Shown here: in pieces, positions 10,390-22,262 of the stretch | Position numbering within the stretch: position 1 is the first letter of the stretch | Layout of the letters: each line of letters opens with the position of its first letter | NCBI RefSeq assembly: GCF_001640805.2 | Contig: NC_066833.1 | Location: 344,757-408,756, forward strand | DNA from: Lates calcarifer | Taxonomy: Eukaryota > Chordata > Actinopteri > Centropomidae | Length of the DNA stretch: 64,000 nucleotides | Direction: 5' to 3' | Program-made: the position numbers and the translations under genes | Notes under the pieces: generated by a model | Told to the model about the DNA's origin: nothing | What the model saw: the letters and a program-made list of their open reading frames with translations, nothing else | The model's database searches: none

Positions 10390-12245
10390 ATCGGTCAACA
10401 TGTTTGTCTTTCAGTTCAACAACCACTCTTCACTGATCCCAGCTAGGCAGTGGGGCAATCAAGTACTGTAACTTCTTGTTCCTCTCCTTCATGGGACAGA
10501 AGTTATCTTCATAGCATTTCATTTCCTTGTCAACAGATTCACTCGGTGCAATTCATGCCCTGCAGAACAGTCACTGAATTGAAGTCAAACCTCCAGCAAT
10601 GTAGTGCATCATAGACCCAGTAGAAAGAACAGCTTGAGCCATCCGAGTTCTGTCACATCCAAGCAGTAAAACCAAACAAAAGTGTGCGGCAATGACCAAC
10701 TAGCTGCAGCACAGATATCATCCACAGAAACCCCTCGAAACAATGCCTATGACGTTGCCAAGCCCACGGTGGGAAGTGCACCCTCACGCCTGGAGGCCCC
10801 AACTGTCATAAACCAGAGATAGCCCCCACAATCCAATGAGAATGAGGTATTGTCTAGACTGAGTTTTACCCCTGGCTGGGTTGGCAAAACAGACAACTGA
10901 TCACATAAATGCACACTGTGACTGTGGTCTGTGTAGGTGTAGAGTGCTTGCACAGGACAAAAGGAATGCAACCTCCTCTGCTCCACAGATCAAAGAGGGT
11001 AACAAAATCATCCGCAAAAATGCCTTATTTGGGTGTAATGCAATCCTGGGGCCATCTGAGCTGAACTCGGTGCTCAAGGGATGCCAGACAAAGCATGAAG
11101 GTTGCTAGCCAGCTTTGCAGAGGTCAAAGCAAGAAGCAGCACATTCTTGCATGAAAGAAATTTCAATACACACACTCCCAAACCACTTCCCAAGAGGGGA
11201 TGCTAAATTTAAGCACGGGCCTCAGCCAATGGACCCCTTTAAAAATCATATGGCAAAAGGTTGAGGGCCTGATGTCACCTCATCAAAGCCAATGTGACAA
11301 GCAGATAGAGCTGCCAAATAGACCTTCATCATGACAAAGGAGAGACCCTTATTCAGCAGCGCCCAAAAAGACGTCTAAATGTCAAAAATAGAGCTTTGAA
11401 ATTAAAGTACACCACTGTTCAAATGCCTGGCATTTATAGGAGTAAAGGCCTCTAGTGGACTATGCTCTTGCATAGCCACATGATCATAGCCACCACACTT
11501 GTGGGACAAACCTTTAGTAATCTCTCAACAAGTAGATATGCAGGTGCCACAGTTCTAAGCATGGATGAATCACTTCCCATCCTGCTTGAGACAGGAGGTC
11601 CCTGTGAAGGGGAAGCTGGCACGACGACTTTGCTGGCCACTGCAGAGCCACCAGGATCAGGAACTGGTCCTGCCAGGGCACCCTCTTCAGAACAGGTAGT
11701 ATGTTTGGTTTGAGCTTGTTGGGCCATGGGTGCACCAGCGTATCCAATCTCAATGGTGCATGGTGGTCTGTAATGGAAAGCAAGAGAATGCCATGATCAG
11801 TGGATGCAGCTTTCGCTCCTTCAAAAGAGGACCCTCGCTGGACAGGAAGATCTACCCCCAGGCTCAGGAAGCCCTGACTCTGACAGACGGGAAATGAACA
11901 CTGCACCACAGCAACAGAGGTTAAGACAGTTTTAACGGGAAGTGAGCAGGTCCCCCCCTGCCAGAACACAAAGCTTGTGGTCAAACAGAAAACTCAAAAT
12001 TAGCACTCTGTGGTCAGCCACACTCACCAACTAAGGCAACGTGAGACGGGGCCAGAAAAGCCACCAGGGATGATTCCATCAGTGGGTACTTGAACAAACT
12101 GGCCTTCTCCACTCCATCCAAATCCAAATATTGTCCATAGCTAGGCATTGCAATGTAAACTTCATGACAACGTTCAGGAAGATGGGCAAGTGGTTTATAA
12201 CCATTTGGGCTCAGGGGGAAGGAAAAAATCTTGTGATTCATGATG
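10390..12245 (-). mobile_element. Degenerate DIRS-like retrotransposon remnant
   Basis: The minus strand carries pieces resembling the conserved fish DIRS region that lies between RNase H and the tyrosine recombinase. About 11520-11800 reads DTLVHPWPN, followed by an LILVALQWPAKS and LPLHRDLLSQAG series. A diverged C-terminal recombinase-like segment follows at about 10600-10720. The frames are interrupted by many stops, so the copy is dead. The 12014-12241 frame may belong to its gag-like part. This assignment rests on remembered family motifs; a translated search would settle it. Confidence 0.5.
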
Positions 12246-12502
12246 GTTTCTGAGCAGCGGGGGAAAAGGCCACTCCACCTTTTTCAGTGCTACAGCGGTA
12301 CAGTGAGAAGAAGAATGTTGTCCTCACTAACTGAAGCTTCAGTGGCAACATACTGGCCCAAATACAAAGCCTCCTGTCATCCTCTCAACAAACCATGAAT
12401 TTCCATACCAATGTCCAACACCTATTTTCATCAAGGCAAGCAGTAGCTAACTTCAATCTGACAATAACCTGTAGAACTGGAATTGATAAGCAAAACTGAA
12501 TG

Positions 12503-12831
12503 GGAACTTTCAGGGCAGTCTGGACACTACAGCAGTTTGCTATCAGAAAGTGTTGAGACAGGTCAGGGCTAGCAGGTTAGCATGCTAATTTTAGTAGGAG
12601 AAAAGAAGTAAAGACACAGAAGCAAAGAAAAAGATGATGTAGTCTTAGACACAGTGTAGGTGGTGGGGTGACACATGACAGGAACAACAGTTGGCAAATT
12701 AAGAGTTGGATTCATGGAGTGAGGGAGGAGGGGAGGTTGTGTCATGTGAGGTTAGAGAGGAGATAAATGAGCTGTACACAGACAGAGCTGTGGTCATACA
12801 GCTGTCAGAGCTCAGCAGCTTCTCCTCTCTG
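12503..12831 (+). promoter_or_regulatory. Conserved 5' flank of TAAR-3 with upstream ORF
   Basis: This is homologous to the flank before TAAR-1, including 'gggaactttcagggcag' and a decayed palindrome. It contains an upstream ATG at 12767 whose 21-codon frame ends in a TGA overlapping the receptor ATG (TGATG). Confidence 0.45.
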
Positions 12832-14026
12832 ATGATGGAAGAAGATGAACTCTGCTTCCCACAGCTCCTCAACACCTCCTGCAAGAAGCCAAAACCTCCT
12901 GACTCTGAGGCTGTGTTCATTTACACCATGCTTTTCATAATGTCTCTGCTGACTGTCATTCTCAACCTGCTGGTCATCATCTCCATCTCCCACTACAGGT
13001 AGATAGAAACCTCTCAACTGGCTTAGATTTACTGTTGTGAACTTGTGAAAAACACTTTGTTAATCTGTAGAAAACAGTTGTTATGGATGAGGATGTTAAT
13101 ATTTCTACACATCCACAGATGTTAGTTTCTCCTGCAGAGATTTTACAGAGGCTGAGATAAAACTCTTATGAACCTGATCTGAGTCCTTGATAATATTGTT
13201 GATGTGTTGTGGTTTCAGGCAGCTCCACTCCCCCACCAACCTTGTCCTCCTCTCTCTGGCGGTCTCAGACTTCTTTGTGGGCCTCCTGGTAATTCCAATT
13301 GAGACCCTCATGACAGGGACCTGCTGGGTCCTGGGTGACCTCCTGTGTGCTCTGTATTTTCTTATACCTTACATCCTTATCTCTGCCTCTGTGGGAAGCA
13401 TGGTGCTCATATCAGTCGACCGTTATGTGGCTATTTGTGACCCCATGCATTACTCCACCAGGATCACTGATAAAGTTGTTACTGTCAGTGTTTGTCTGTG
13501 TTGGATCTTTTCTACTTTCTACGGCATTTTCATTTTTTATGATCACCTGAAGCAACCAGGCCGGTATAATTCCTGCTATGGAGAGTGTGTGGTTGACATC
13601 GTAGGAGAAGTGGACCTTGCTATGGCCTTCATCATTCCTATTACAATCATCCTAGTTCTGTATATGAGAGTGTTTGTGGTGGCAGTGTCTCAGGCTCGTG
13701 CCATGCGCTCTCATGTTGCAGCCACAGTCCAGTATTCAATGACTCGGACGACAAAGAAGTCTGAGCTGAAAGCAGCCAGAACTCTTGGTGTTGTTGTAGT
13801 TGTGTTTCTGATTTGCTACTCTCCATACTATTGTCTCACACTCACAAGCGGCAGCATCTTGGTTGGTTCTTCAACTGAGGCCTTTATGAGTTTTCTGATG
13901 TATTTTAACTCCTGTCTGAACCCTGTCATCTACGCCTTCTTCTACCCCTGGTTTAGAAAAGCTGTAAAACACATTGTCACTCTTCAGATTCTGCGGCCTG
14001 GTTCCTGTGATGCAAACGTACTGTAG
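12832..14026 (+). CDS. taar: Trace amine-associated receptor, locus 3 (two exons, intact)
   Basis: Exons 12832-12998 and 13219-14026 encode 324 aa, with the shortest intron of the array (220 nt, phase 2). Motifs match TAAR-1: N14-T-S glycosylation site, Asp2.50, DRY, Pro at 3.32, acidic residue at 5.42 in EVDLAMAF, Pro5.50 retained, CYSP in TM6 and the TAAR fingerprint in TM7. IL3 is one residue shorter than in TAAR-1 (AATVQYS for RTVTVQNT) and has an unusual Arg (SMTRTTKK). Its TM2-TM3 DNA is very close to TAAR-1, and their proximal 3' flanks are also similar ('gtgctgggattttcttt'). It is an olfactory amine-type receptor by family; the ligand is unknown. Confidence 0.95.
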
Positions 14027-14284
14027 AGACACTGTGCTGGGATTTTCTTTATGATAATTGAACTGAATTCAAACAGTAGTGCATAATTCGATTGCTCATA
14101 TCCAACTCATTACATGTTTACATACAAGTGAAACTTTTTTCGTGTTTATGTGCGAACAAACAACCCACATTTTGTTGGACTTGATTTCTCACTGTAAGAG
14201 TTGCAGTGCTTCATAACTGGCCACATTATTGGTATCATATTTTAATGAATTAAGTGGGTAGGTATATACCAAAAATGTAAAATT

Positions 14285-14335
14285 TGTACATTTCCCCGCC
14301 GTGGGACTAATAAAGGATTATCTTATTTCTACACC
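14285..14335 (+). repeat. LINE 3'-end-like tail
   Basis: The 'catttccccgccgtgggactaataaaggattatctt' type sequence is a common 3' terminal motif of teleost non-LTR elements. Only the tail is recognisable here. Confidence 0.45.
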
Positions 14336-14509
14336 ATGTGTAGTCTTTATGCCCAGTCCCTAAGACGTCCTATAAATAATAAGTTAGTTAAGTGGCAACT
14401 ATTTAATTATTAATTATTTGATATTAATGTTATTGTAAATACAGAATACAGGTGATTAATCAATGTGCAAATGTTAAAATAGAAGCTTATTGTGAAGTTG
14501 ATACCCTAG

Positions 14510-15010
14510 ACCATTGATTACTCTCAGACTGGCAGTCTGCCCCACTATCTGATCCAACTCACCACCACATGTTGATGAGTTGACAGCTCTGCCCCTTTCT
14601 TCACCTGAGTGTCCAAGACATATGGCCGTAGATCTGATGATATGATCACAAAATCTATCATTGATCTTCGGCCTTAGGTGTTCTTGTACCAAGTACATTT
14701 ATGCTTGAACATAGTGTTTGTTCAATAACAATTTACCACTCAGGCTCAGATTAGATTGGTCGTTCCTCGCAGTCATGCCCTTCCAGGTTTCTCCATCATG
14801 TTTAGTGCATATGCACACACAACAGCCAGAGTCCTCCCTTCAGTGACTTGCAGTCATGTAGAGGTGACCCTCTTGCTACCAAGGGTGAACTCCCAACACG
14901 GTGGCACTCAGCCAGGGACTTGTGAGCTTCCCTACATCCACCCAGCACCTCTCAGCCTGGGCAGCTCTGGCAAAGGAGAGTCCATTCCCTCTCCAGGTCT
15001 GTCAACAAAA
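14510..15010. repeat. Dispersed repeat, paralogous to 24895-25275
   Basis: Shared stretches with 24895-25275 include 'acagctctgcccc', 'gtccaagacat', 'agatctgatgata', 'gtgcatatgcacacacaacag', 'gaggtgaccctc'-like and 'gggacttgtgag'-like segments. It is probably an old LINE coding fragment, but no frame is intact and the family is not identified. Confidence 0.45.
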
Positions 15011-15640
15011 TGAGGTGAGGTGAAGGAAAGACGTGAAGGAAGGATTGATAAGGAATTAGGAAAAGAAAACCAACTTTATTTATAACATGTGGAAGACATG
15101 TACAGTGACAAACTCAGTTACAAGTCAATAAGGTTTCCTGTCCATCACTAATAATAAAATAACATTGAGAAAGTTGAGAAAGTTGAGCTGTTAAAATAGG
15201 AATTGTGCGACGGGTTCGGTGTATCTTGAAATGTATGGTTGTCTTTCATGGGCGCTTTTACGTTTTTAATACATTTGTAGTAGAGAAAATATTTGTTTTA
15301 GAGAGGGGAAGGATTTTCAGAAGTTTTGGATCATGTCACAGACATAAAACAGGTGCTCTGTTGGATCTACATGTTCGTGGATCTGCTACAGTGTAACTAC
15401 GACGGTGCATCACTTTAAATGCTGCTGTTGCAAGGAATTATGGGACGGCATTCTCTCCTTTCCCAAGCACTGAAGCTACTTAACATCTTATCATGGCTGC
15501 CACTGAGATATGTCCGGGTCATTTCAGTCATTTAAGAACCTTCCTTCGACCGCAGCCCATGAGTTTGGTTCCAGAACCTGTGCTATGAGTAGAGGTGAGG
15601 CCAGCTTTATCTAATTTGTAACACTCATGTCCCCAAAGAC
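15011..15640. other. Intergenic DNA, nothing recognised
   Basis: Unique-looking sequence with no supported gene. A short + frame at 15205-15396 has no recognisable domain. Confidence 0.35.
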
Positions 15641-15699
15641 AGTCTGCAATGTCGGGCATCGGTATGCCTGGGCCCACCATCCTCGTGGGTGGTGCTCCA

Positions 15700-15890
15700 A
15701 CTCAAATTTACCTGTGTCATCAGGGTTTATGATGCTGAAATCCTAATCCACACCTTTGTCTCGCTGAGACTTGATTATTGTAATGTCTTGTTTTCGGGCC
15801 TGCCACTTGCTAGTACTAAAAGACTAAAAGACACATGGTTCAGAATTATGCAGTGCCTTTCTCTGGAATAACCTCCCAACTGATTTTAGA
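15700..15890 (+). mobile_element. Short L2-like LINE fragment (RT C-terminal region)
   Basis: It reads IHTFVSLRLDYCNVLFSGLP, matching the equivalent segment of the larger LINE at 32380-32450. It is internally deleted before a 'LWNNLP'-like segment. This is a dead fragment. Confidence 0.7.
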
Positions 15891-15904
15891 TGGGCTGAGT
15901 CTGT

Positions 15905-16040
15905 AACAGTTACAGGTGTCAGCCGGGTCACAGACAGGAAACAAGGAGCAGGAGTGTGCCCGACTGCTGACAGGACAGGTGTCAGCCTGGTTTCTGACAG
16001 GAGATGAAGAGCACAGTGTTTCCCTTCAAATGACTGGGGT
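15905..16040 (+). repeat. 63-bp-period minisatellite fragment
   Basis: About two diverged units ('gtgtcagc', 'ctgacagga', 'gaagagcacag') of the repeat seen more clearly at 17880-18080. They are separated from that array by the Tc1 insertion. Confidence 0.5.
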
Positions 16041-16209
16041 GGGGGGTGGGGTGGGAGTTATATTACGGTTACACATACATGTTGGAGGAGAGGACTAGGG
16101 CTAGCCTCCCTGCCAACAAAGCTACAGTTGGCAGATAGCGCGTATAAAAATGAAAAATAATTTGGTCTGACTTTCAGACGTTTGTCAATGGTCAACATCT
16201 GTCCATCTA

Positions 16210-17717
16210 CAGTGGTGGAAAAAAGTTTTCGGACACCCCATGCAATTGTGAAATATTGCATTAAGAATCACTCTTAGGTCTTCAAGTTGCAATTTCTTTC
16301 AGTACAGTCACAGCCAAAATACCAAACAAATCCTAAAAAAGCCATTAAACACTTAAAAATTGATTGGTTCCATAAAAATGCATAAGAAATTTTGAGTATT
16401 GGGTCATTTTGGTACCAGTGATGCCACTAATAAAGGTTGTGCTTTTTATTAAAAGACACAATTTTTGTTGCCGTGCTTCGTGTCTATATAAAGCCAGCAC
16501 ATTAGAAAGTTCTTCAGAGACAAAAATGGCTAAAACAAGGAACCTAACGCAGGAAACATGCCTGAAGATACAGATTCTCAGCCAGGAAGGATACAGCTGC
16601 TGCCAGATAGTCAGGAAGTGCAGATGCAGTCCTTCAGCAGTTGGATACACTCTGCAGTAATACAGACGAACCAACAGCTTGGAAGACAAACCAAGATCTG
16701 GGCGTCCAAGGGTTTCTTCAGCAAGAAATGACCACATCCTGATACGCATGTGCAGGGAAAACCACCAAATGTCATCACAGGAGCTTCAGCAGCAGTGGTC
16801 AAACCAAACTGGTGTCCAGTGTTATACAAGGCTGTCGAGAAGCCGCTGATCAGTGAGAGACAGAGGTTAGCCTGGTGTCGTTGGGCCCAAGCACACAAGA
16901 ACTGGACAGCCAGGAATTGGAAGAGGATTCTGTGGTGATGAGTCCAGTTTCCAGCTTTATCCTCCTCCTGATAATGTGAGGGTACGCAGAAGGCCAGGCG
17001 AAGCTTTATCTCCAGCATGTACAGTACCTACTGTCAAGCATGGTGGAGGCAGTATCATGGTTTGGGGATGCATGAGTGCTGCTGGTGTTGGTCATCTCAC
17101 TGTCTGTGATGGCACATTGAACTCTGCCAAGTATTGTGCCATTCTCGAAACATCCAGGGCCAGTAGAACTTGGCTGCAGGAGCACTGCTATCCAGGTCTT
17201 AGAGTGGCCAGCTCAATCGTCGGACATGAGCCCCATTGAAAATCTGTGGTGGATTATCAAAAGGTCTGTTTCAAAGCGTAAACCAAAGAATTTAGAAGAA
17301 TTAACAGCAGCAATTCAAGAAGAATGGGACAAGGTTACCCCTCAACAGTGTGAAAGGCTCGTGGGGAACATGCCAGCCAGGATTAGAGCTCTACTGCGTG
17401 CTAATGGCAGAACTACTAAATATTAATTTGATGATGTGATGTTTATTTATTTTTTGTTCAGTTTTGAACACATTCTGTTATTTGTTGACTTTGATACCAA
17501 CAATGTTGAGAACTGACGTATTGAAACGGTCAAGAATTTAGTTTTGTTAGTTTTTCTTGTAAACAATAAACAAAAAAGTATCCTCTGTATTTATTTGTGT
17601 CTGTCTAATGCAGCCATACCTTTTGAAACATAAAAAAAAAATTCCCCAAATATTTCATGGTAATATTTGAGATTGTGTAAAATTTTAAGGGTGTTTGAAA
17701 ACGTTTTTCTACCACTA
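16210..17717 (+). mobile_element. Tc1-like DNA transposon, full length but inactive
   Basis: The terminal inverted repeats are CAGTGGTGGAAAAAAGTTTT at the left and the inverse of TAGTGGTAGAAAAACGTTTT at the right. Both are flanked by TA (16208-16209 and 17718-17719), the Tc1/mariner target duplication. A transposase pseudogene fills the interior. The element splits the minisatellite family at 15.9 and 17.9 kb. Confidence 0.88.
16526..17425 (+). pseudogene. Tc1-like transposase, frameshifted
   Basis: It starts MAKTRNLTQETCLKIQIL with the N-terminal paired-like helix-turn-helix (about 16526-16660). A stop after the 'AVGYTLQ' segment and several frameshifts follow. Later pieces show the catalytic-core motif HGGGSIMVWGCMSAAG (about 17040-17090) and the terminal SDMSPIENLWWIIKRSV segment holding the last acidic region (about 17220-17270), ending at TAA 17423-17425. 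It encodes no functional enzyme. Confidence 0.85.
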
Positions 17718-17879
17718 TATGATACTCTTTTCCTGCACTTAACGGCGTGTTGTCCACCTACCTGTCTCCTCTGGGGCTCTTCGCTCCTGTGCATACGCAG
17801 AGACACACTGTGAAACAAGAAGCAGAGAGAGAGACGCGACCATAAATTATCTTCTCAAGAACTCAAGAACTGCTGTCAG

Positions 17880-18080
17880 CTGGATGGCCAACAGGAGACA
17901 AGGAGCAGAAGTTGGCCAGACCATTGACAGGATTAGTGTCAGATGGTCTGCCAACAGAAGATGAGAAGTCTGAGTCAGCCAGACCATTGATGGGACAGGT
18001 GTCAGTCAGGCCACTGACAGGAGACGAGGAGCTGGAGTCAGCCACAACACTCATGGGACTGGTGTCAGCCAGGGCTGTGG
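17880..18080 (+). repeat. Minisatellite with 63-bp unit
   Basis: Two adjacent full units of exactly 63 bp both begin 'gccagaccattga' and end in 'gtca', and partial units flank them. Because 63 is a multiple of three, one frame stays open and repeats a 21-residue acidic motif (ARPL..G..S....L). There is no sign it is a gene. Confidence 0.7.
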
Positions 18081-18119
18081 ATGAAACCACGTGATGGCAT
18101 GTGCTCAGGATTGTGTGCT

Positions 18120-18440
18120 TCTGTTTTGCATCCCTCAGCCAACACTAGCTCTTCCCAAAACACTGCCCTGTCCCTATCTGGACTGTCAGAGAGGGTCAGC
18201 CACAGGTGTCTCTGCCAGCACTGTCAAGTAGATGTAGTCTTAGCAAGGTGAAGAGCATAAGAATTGAAGGATGACCGTTTGGATGGATGAACTGTATTTA
18301 TGTCCCAATGGGGCCTTGCATACACCGTCACAGATCATCTGCCTTTAAGACTTAATAGAGATGCTCTCTGTCAGACCACAGGGGGTGTGATATCCTATAC
18401 TTTATTTGTTGTGCTGAGTGAATCAACTGAAAGGGAACAG
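18120..18440. repeat. Copy of the 5' duplication-unit repeat (matches 930-1800)
   Basis: 'cagccacaggtgtctctgccagcac' matches about 975-1005, and 'gccttgcatacaccgtc' plus 'aatagagatg' match about 1695-1745. This shows that the receptor duplication unit extends upstream into repeat-derived DNA. Confidence 0.5.
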
Positions 18441-18949
18441 AAGTTATAGTTGTAACATTTTGATATAATTTGTAACTTTTCCACTTTAAAACGTTCAAAA
18501 TCAACTAGACCCATGTTTTATATGTTGTTGAGTTGTGTTCTTACATTATCCCAAATGTTTCCAGTACATTTCAAACCTAGAGAAATTGTCATTTTAATCA
18601 CTGTAACGGCCTGTTTTGTTTGATCACCTGACAGTTGCTGCAGTGATCTGCTATCGGAAAATGACATGACTGGCCCAGGGTAGCTTGTTAGCATGCTACT
18701 AACTTCAGTGAAAAAAAGTGATAGACATACTGTAGATGCTGAGAAAAAAGATGACATAGTCTTAAGCACAGTGTAGGTGGTGGGGTGACACGTGACAGGA
18801 ACAAAATTTGGCAAATGAAGAATTTGTTTGATGGAGTGAGGGAGGAGGGGTGTTTGTATCAGCACGGGAGAGAGAGGAGATAAATGAGCTGTACACCAGA
18901 CAGAGCTGTGGTCATACAGCTGTCAGAGCTCAGCAGCTTCTCCTCTCTG

Positions 18950-20560
18950 ATGATGGAAGAAGATGAACTCTGCTTCCCACAGCTCCTCAACACCTCCTGC
19001 AAGAAGCCAAAGCCTCCTCCGTCTGAGGCAGTGCTCCTTTACATTCTGCTGTTAATCATCTCTATGCTCACTGCTGCTCTCAACCTGCTGGTCATCATCT
19101 CCATCTCCCACTACAGGTAAATAGAAACCTCTCAGCAGACTCAGATTTACTGTTACACAGTTCTGGCAATCTTATGAAATGATGCTGATTAATTTCAGAG
19201 CTTGTATCATATGTGAACTTGTGAAAAACAGTTTTTAATTTGCAGAAAACAGTGACAATGATTCTTTCATTATGTATGCTTTTATATCTCATGCAACTAA
19301 TAATAACAATTTTAACACTTGAAAACCATGTGAGGCTCAGTAAGACTGTGAGTTTGTGAAATGATCCCACACTGTGTGAAACACTGAAGTTATAGCACAA
19401 ATTATGTTGGAAAACAGACATTGATTCATTTTTGTCACTTGAATTACTTGAAGATTTTTTGAAATGATGCTAATTTCACAGCTTGCATCGTATGTGAGCT
19501 TTTGTCAAGTTGTGAAATCTGTAGAAAAGAGTTGTTGTAGTTGAAGATGTCAGATTTTCTCTCTGTCTTTTCTACACATCTACAATTGTCAGTTTCTCCA
19601 GCAGAGATTTTACAGAGGCTGATATAAAACTTTCAGTCTTATGAACCTGATCTGAGTCCATAGCAGTGACTTCAGCCTCCCTCTTACTCTGATATTCTGT
19701 GGTTTTGAGTGTTTCTTCTGCTCTTCTTGATAATATTGTTGATGTGTTGTGGTTTCAGGCAGCTCCACTCCCCCACCAACCTTGTCCTCCTCTCTCTGGC
19801 GGTCTCAGACTTCTGCATGGGCCTCCTGGTGATTCCGTTTACTATCCTCACGTCAGGGACCTGCTGGGTCCTTGGTGACCTCATGTGTGCTCTGTATTTT
19901 CTCTTCCCTTACACCCTCCTTCTTGCCTCTGGCTTTAGCATGGTGCTTGTATCAGTTGATCGTTATGTGGCTATTTGTGATCCCATGCATTACCCCACCA
20001 TGATGACTGATAAATTCATTAGCATCAGCGTTGGTGTGTGTTGGATCTCTGCCTTTTTTTACAGCATTTTCATTTGTTCTGAACATCTGAAACAACCAGG
20101 CCGGTATAATTCCTGCTATGGAGAGTGTCTGGTTAAGGTTATAGGAGAAGTGGACCTTGCGACCTTCATTGTTTGCACTGCAATCATCATAGGCCTGTAT
20201 ATGAGAGTGTTTTTTGTGGCAGTGTCTCAGGCTCGTGCCATGCGCTCTCATGTTACAGCCACAGCCCAGAATTCAATGACCCTGACAGTGAAGAAGTCTG
20301 AGCTGAAAGCAGCCAGGACTCTTGGTGTTGTTGTAATTGCATTTCTGATTTGCTATTCTCCATATTATATTGTCTTTCTCACTGGCAACATGTTGGTTGG
20401 TTCTCCAGCTGAGGCCTTTATGAGCTTACTGATGTATTTTAACTCCTGTCTGAACCCTGTCATCTACGCCTTCTTCTACCCCTGGTTTAGAAAAGCTGTA
20501 AAACACATTGTCACTCTTCAGATCCTGCGGCCTGGTTCCTGTGATGCAAATGTACTGTAG
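18950..20560 (+). CDS. taar: Trace amine-associated receptor, locus 4 (two exons, intact)
   Basis: Exons 18950-19116 and 19759-20560 encode 322 aa; the intron is 642 nt, phase 2. The canonical TAAR TM7 fingerprint, DRY and Asp2.50 are present, with Pro at 3.32. TM5 differs from loci 1-3: EVDLATFIVCTAIIIGLY is one residue shorter after the acidic site, and the usual Pro5.50 is Cys. A 1-nt insertion upstream puts ATG 18884 in frame, which would add 22 residues (MSCTPDRAVV...) before the usual MMEEDE start. I chose 18950 because it is the start common to all copies. The 3' flank is almost identical to that of TAAR-5, indicating recent duplication or conversion. Confidence 0.95.
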
Positions 20561-21160
20561 AGACACTGCGCTGTGCTTTTCTTTTTTGATAACTAAACTT
20601 TACTATTGTGACAGGAACAATGAGAATGTGTGTTTTCAGGTGAAAATCCAGCAGATTTACAGCAAATTCAAACACTGAGGATCCACAGTCGTACTCTGTC
20701 GTACTCTGAGAGCTGATAACCAGCTCATTACATGTTTACATACAGGTCAAATGAGTTTAGGAGTGGCCATATGGTGGCACTGCTGGTAACATATTTTAAT
20801 GCATTGATGGTGTATGTATGTCCACAAATGATTTATCCATTATGTCCATTATAGTATTTGAGATATTTTTACGTTAATGCACACTCCCAAAGACATCCAA
20901 AAATAATCAGTAATTAAATTGGCAACACTTTAGTTACTGATTCATTGGTATTAATGTTAGTGTAAATGTCAAATACAGGTTTTTATTTAATGTGCAGATG
21001 TTTATCAGTTTATTGTAAGAGAGACACGTAAAGAGATTTAAAATAATTAAAAACATAACTGCTACCAGATGTGTGCAGGGTTTTTCACTCTTTTTTTTTT
21101 TTGCCATGACTATTCTCTGAAACACATGGTTCATGTTTTCATATGTGCAGCATAATGATT
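20561..21160 (+). other. 3' flank of TAAR-4, duplicated behind TAAR-5
   Basis: It matches 27108-27650 almost base for base. Relative to that copy it lacks a segment bounded by ATGA repeats (at the 'gtcaaatga/gtttagg' junction). It holds the presumptive 3' UTR; no gene is seen. Confidence 0.6.
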
Positions 21161-21700
21161 GACATACTGTACAGTATTTGAAATACTGAATGCTACAAGA
21201 CTTTTTCTTAAAGTGAGAATAGACTACAGCTTATCATTATGAAATCAATGAAATCAAATTGACATCTCTACCTGGACCTTATCTGTTACAATCTTCTTGT
21301 CTGATAGAACTGTGTGTGTTTCCTTTAATAATAACATATTGTGATGCAAAATTGTGTCTTTGATAACTTCAGATCCAGATGGCTGATAACTAAAGGTTTT
21401 CATCTGGTTAACATATATAGTTGAAAACAATCATAATCTTAAGAGTATCTTAAAAATGAGGCTGAAAACTCAATAAAATGTCAATTTTGATGCTTTTGAC
21501 AAGCATGAAGCTGACACTGAACAAAAGGAATATGACACCATTGTCAGGTGACAGATGACCTTGATTATAATGACATATTTCTCCAGGTTTGAAAATCACA
21601 AGAAACAAATGGGACAACAACATTTATAGCACATCTCTAAATTGTTTATAACCATTCTGGTACCGATTATAATGACATGTTATGACTATATGACTGTACT
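21161..21700. other. AT-rich intergenic DNA
   Basis: No gene or repeat end is recognised. It resembles the distal 3' flanks of other receptor loci ('tactgtacagtatttgaaatactgaatg'). Confidence 0.35.
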
Positions 21701-21704
21701 ATAT

Positions 21705-22262
21705 TCAGATTCATACTTTATTGTCCCTGAGGGGACATTTGTTTTCACAGTCTGTACACACATTTAACAAATAACATTCAACAGAAAAAAAAACAAACCA
21801 ATTTATGTAGACAAAAAATACCACAAAAAACGAACACTGCTACCTTCTACTCAGATTATTTAAATCTGTGATGGCAAATGGAATGAAACTTTTCCCATAA
21901 TGTGTTTTTTGCAGGTTATTTGTCTGATACCAGAGGGGACGGGTATGAAACATGGGTACAGGGGGTGGCAGGGGTCGTGTGCTATGATCTGTGTCTTGCG
22001 AGCAATGGCAGCAGGGCTGGTAGATTAAGGGTACGGAGGCCGATTATTTTGGAGCATGTATGAGTGATTTTCAAAAGCTTGTTTTTATTGTTACTGAGGA
22101 GCATAATGAAATAGCACATGGCAAAGTAGAAAAAGAGGGATTCAATAATGCTGTGATGCAGAAGAGGCAGAAGGTGGGGTTTGACTGAGAGGGACCTGAG
22201 TGTACGGATGACATGGAGTCTCTGCTGACAGTGTTTATGGATGTATGTGGTGTGTATTAATC
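21705..22262 (-). mobile_element. LINE fragment (RT C-terminal domain)
   Basis: The minus frame at 21982-22344 reads a conserved fish LINE tail region: QQRLHVIRTLRSLSVKPHLL, HSIIESLFFYF, then NKLLKITHTCSKIIGLRTL. The 3' end is at 'tactttattgtccctgagggg' near 21716. The 5' side is truncated by Tc1 sequence. It is inactive. Confidence 0.65.
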
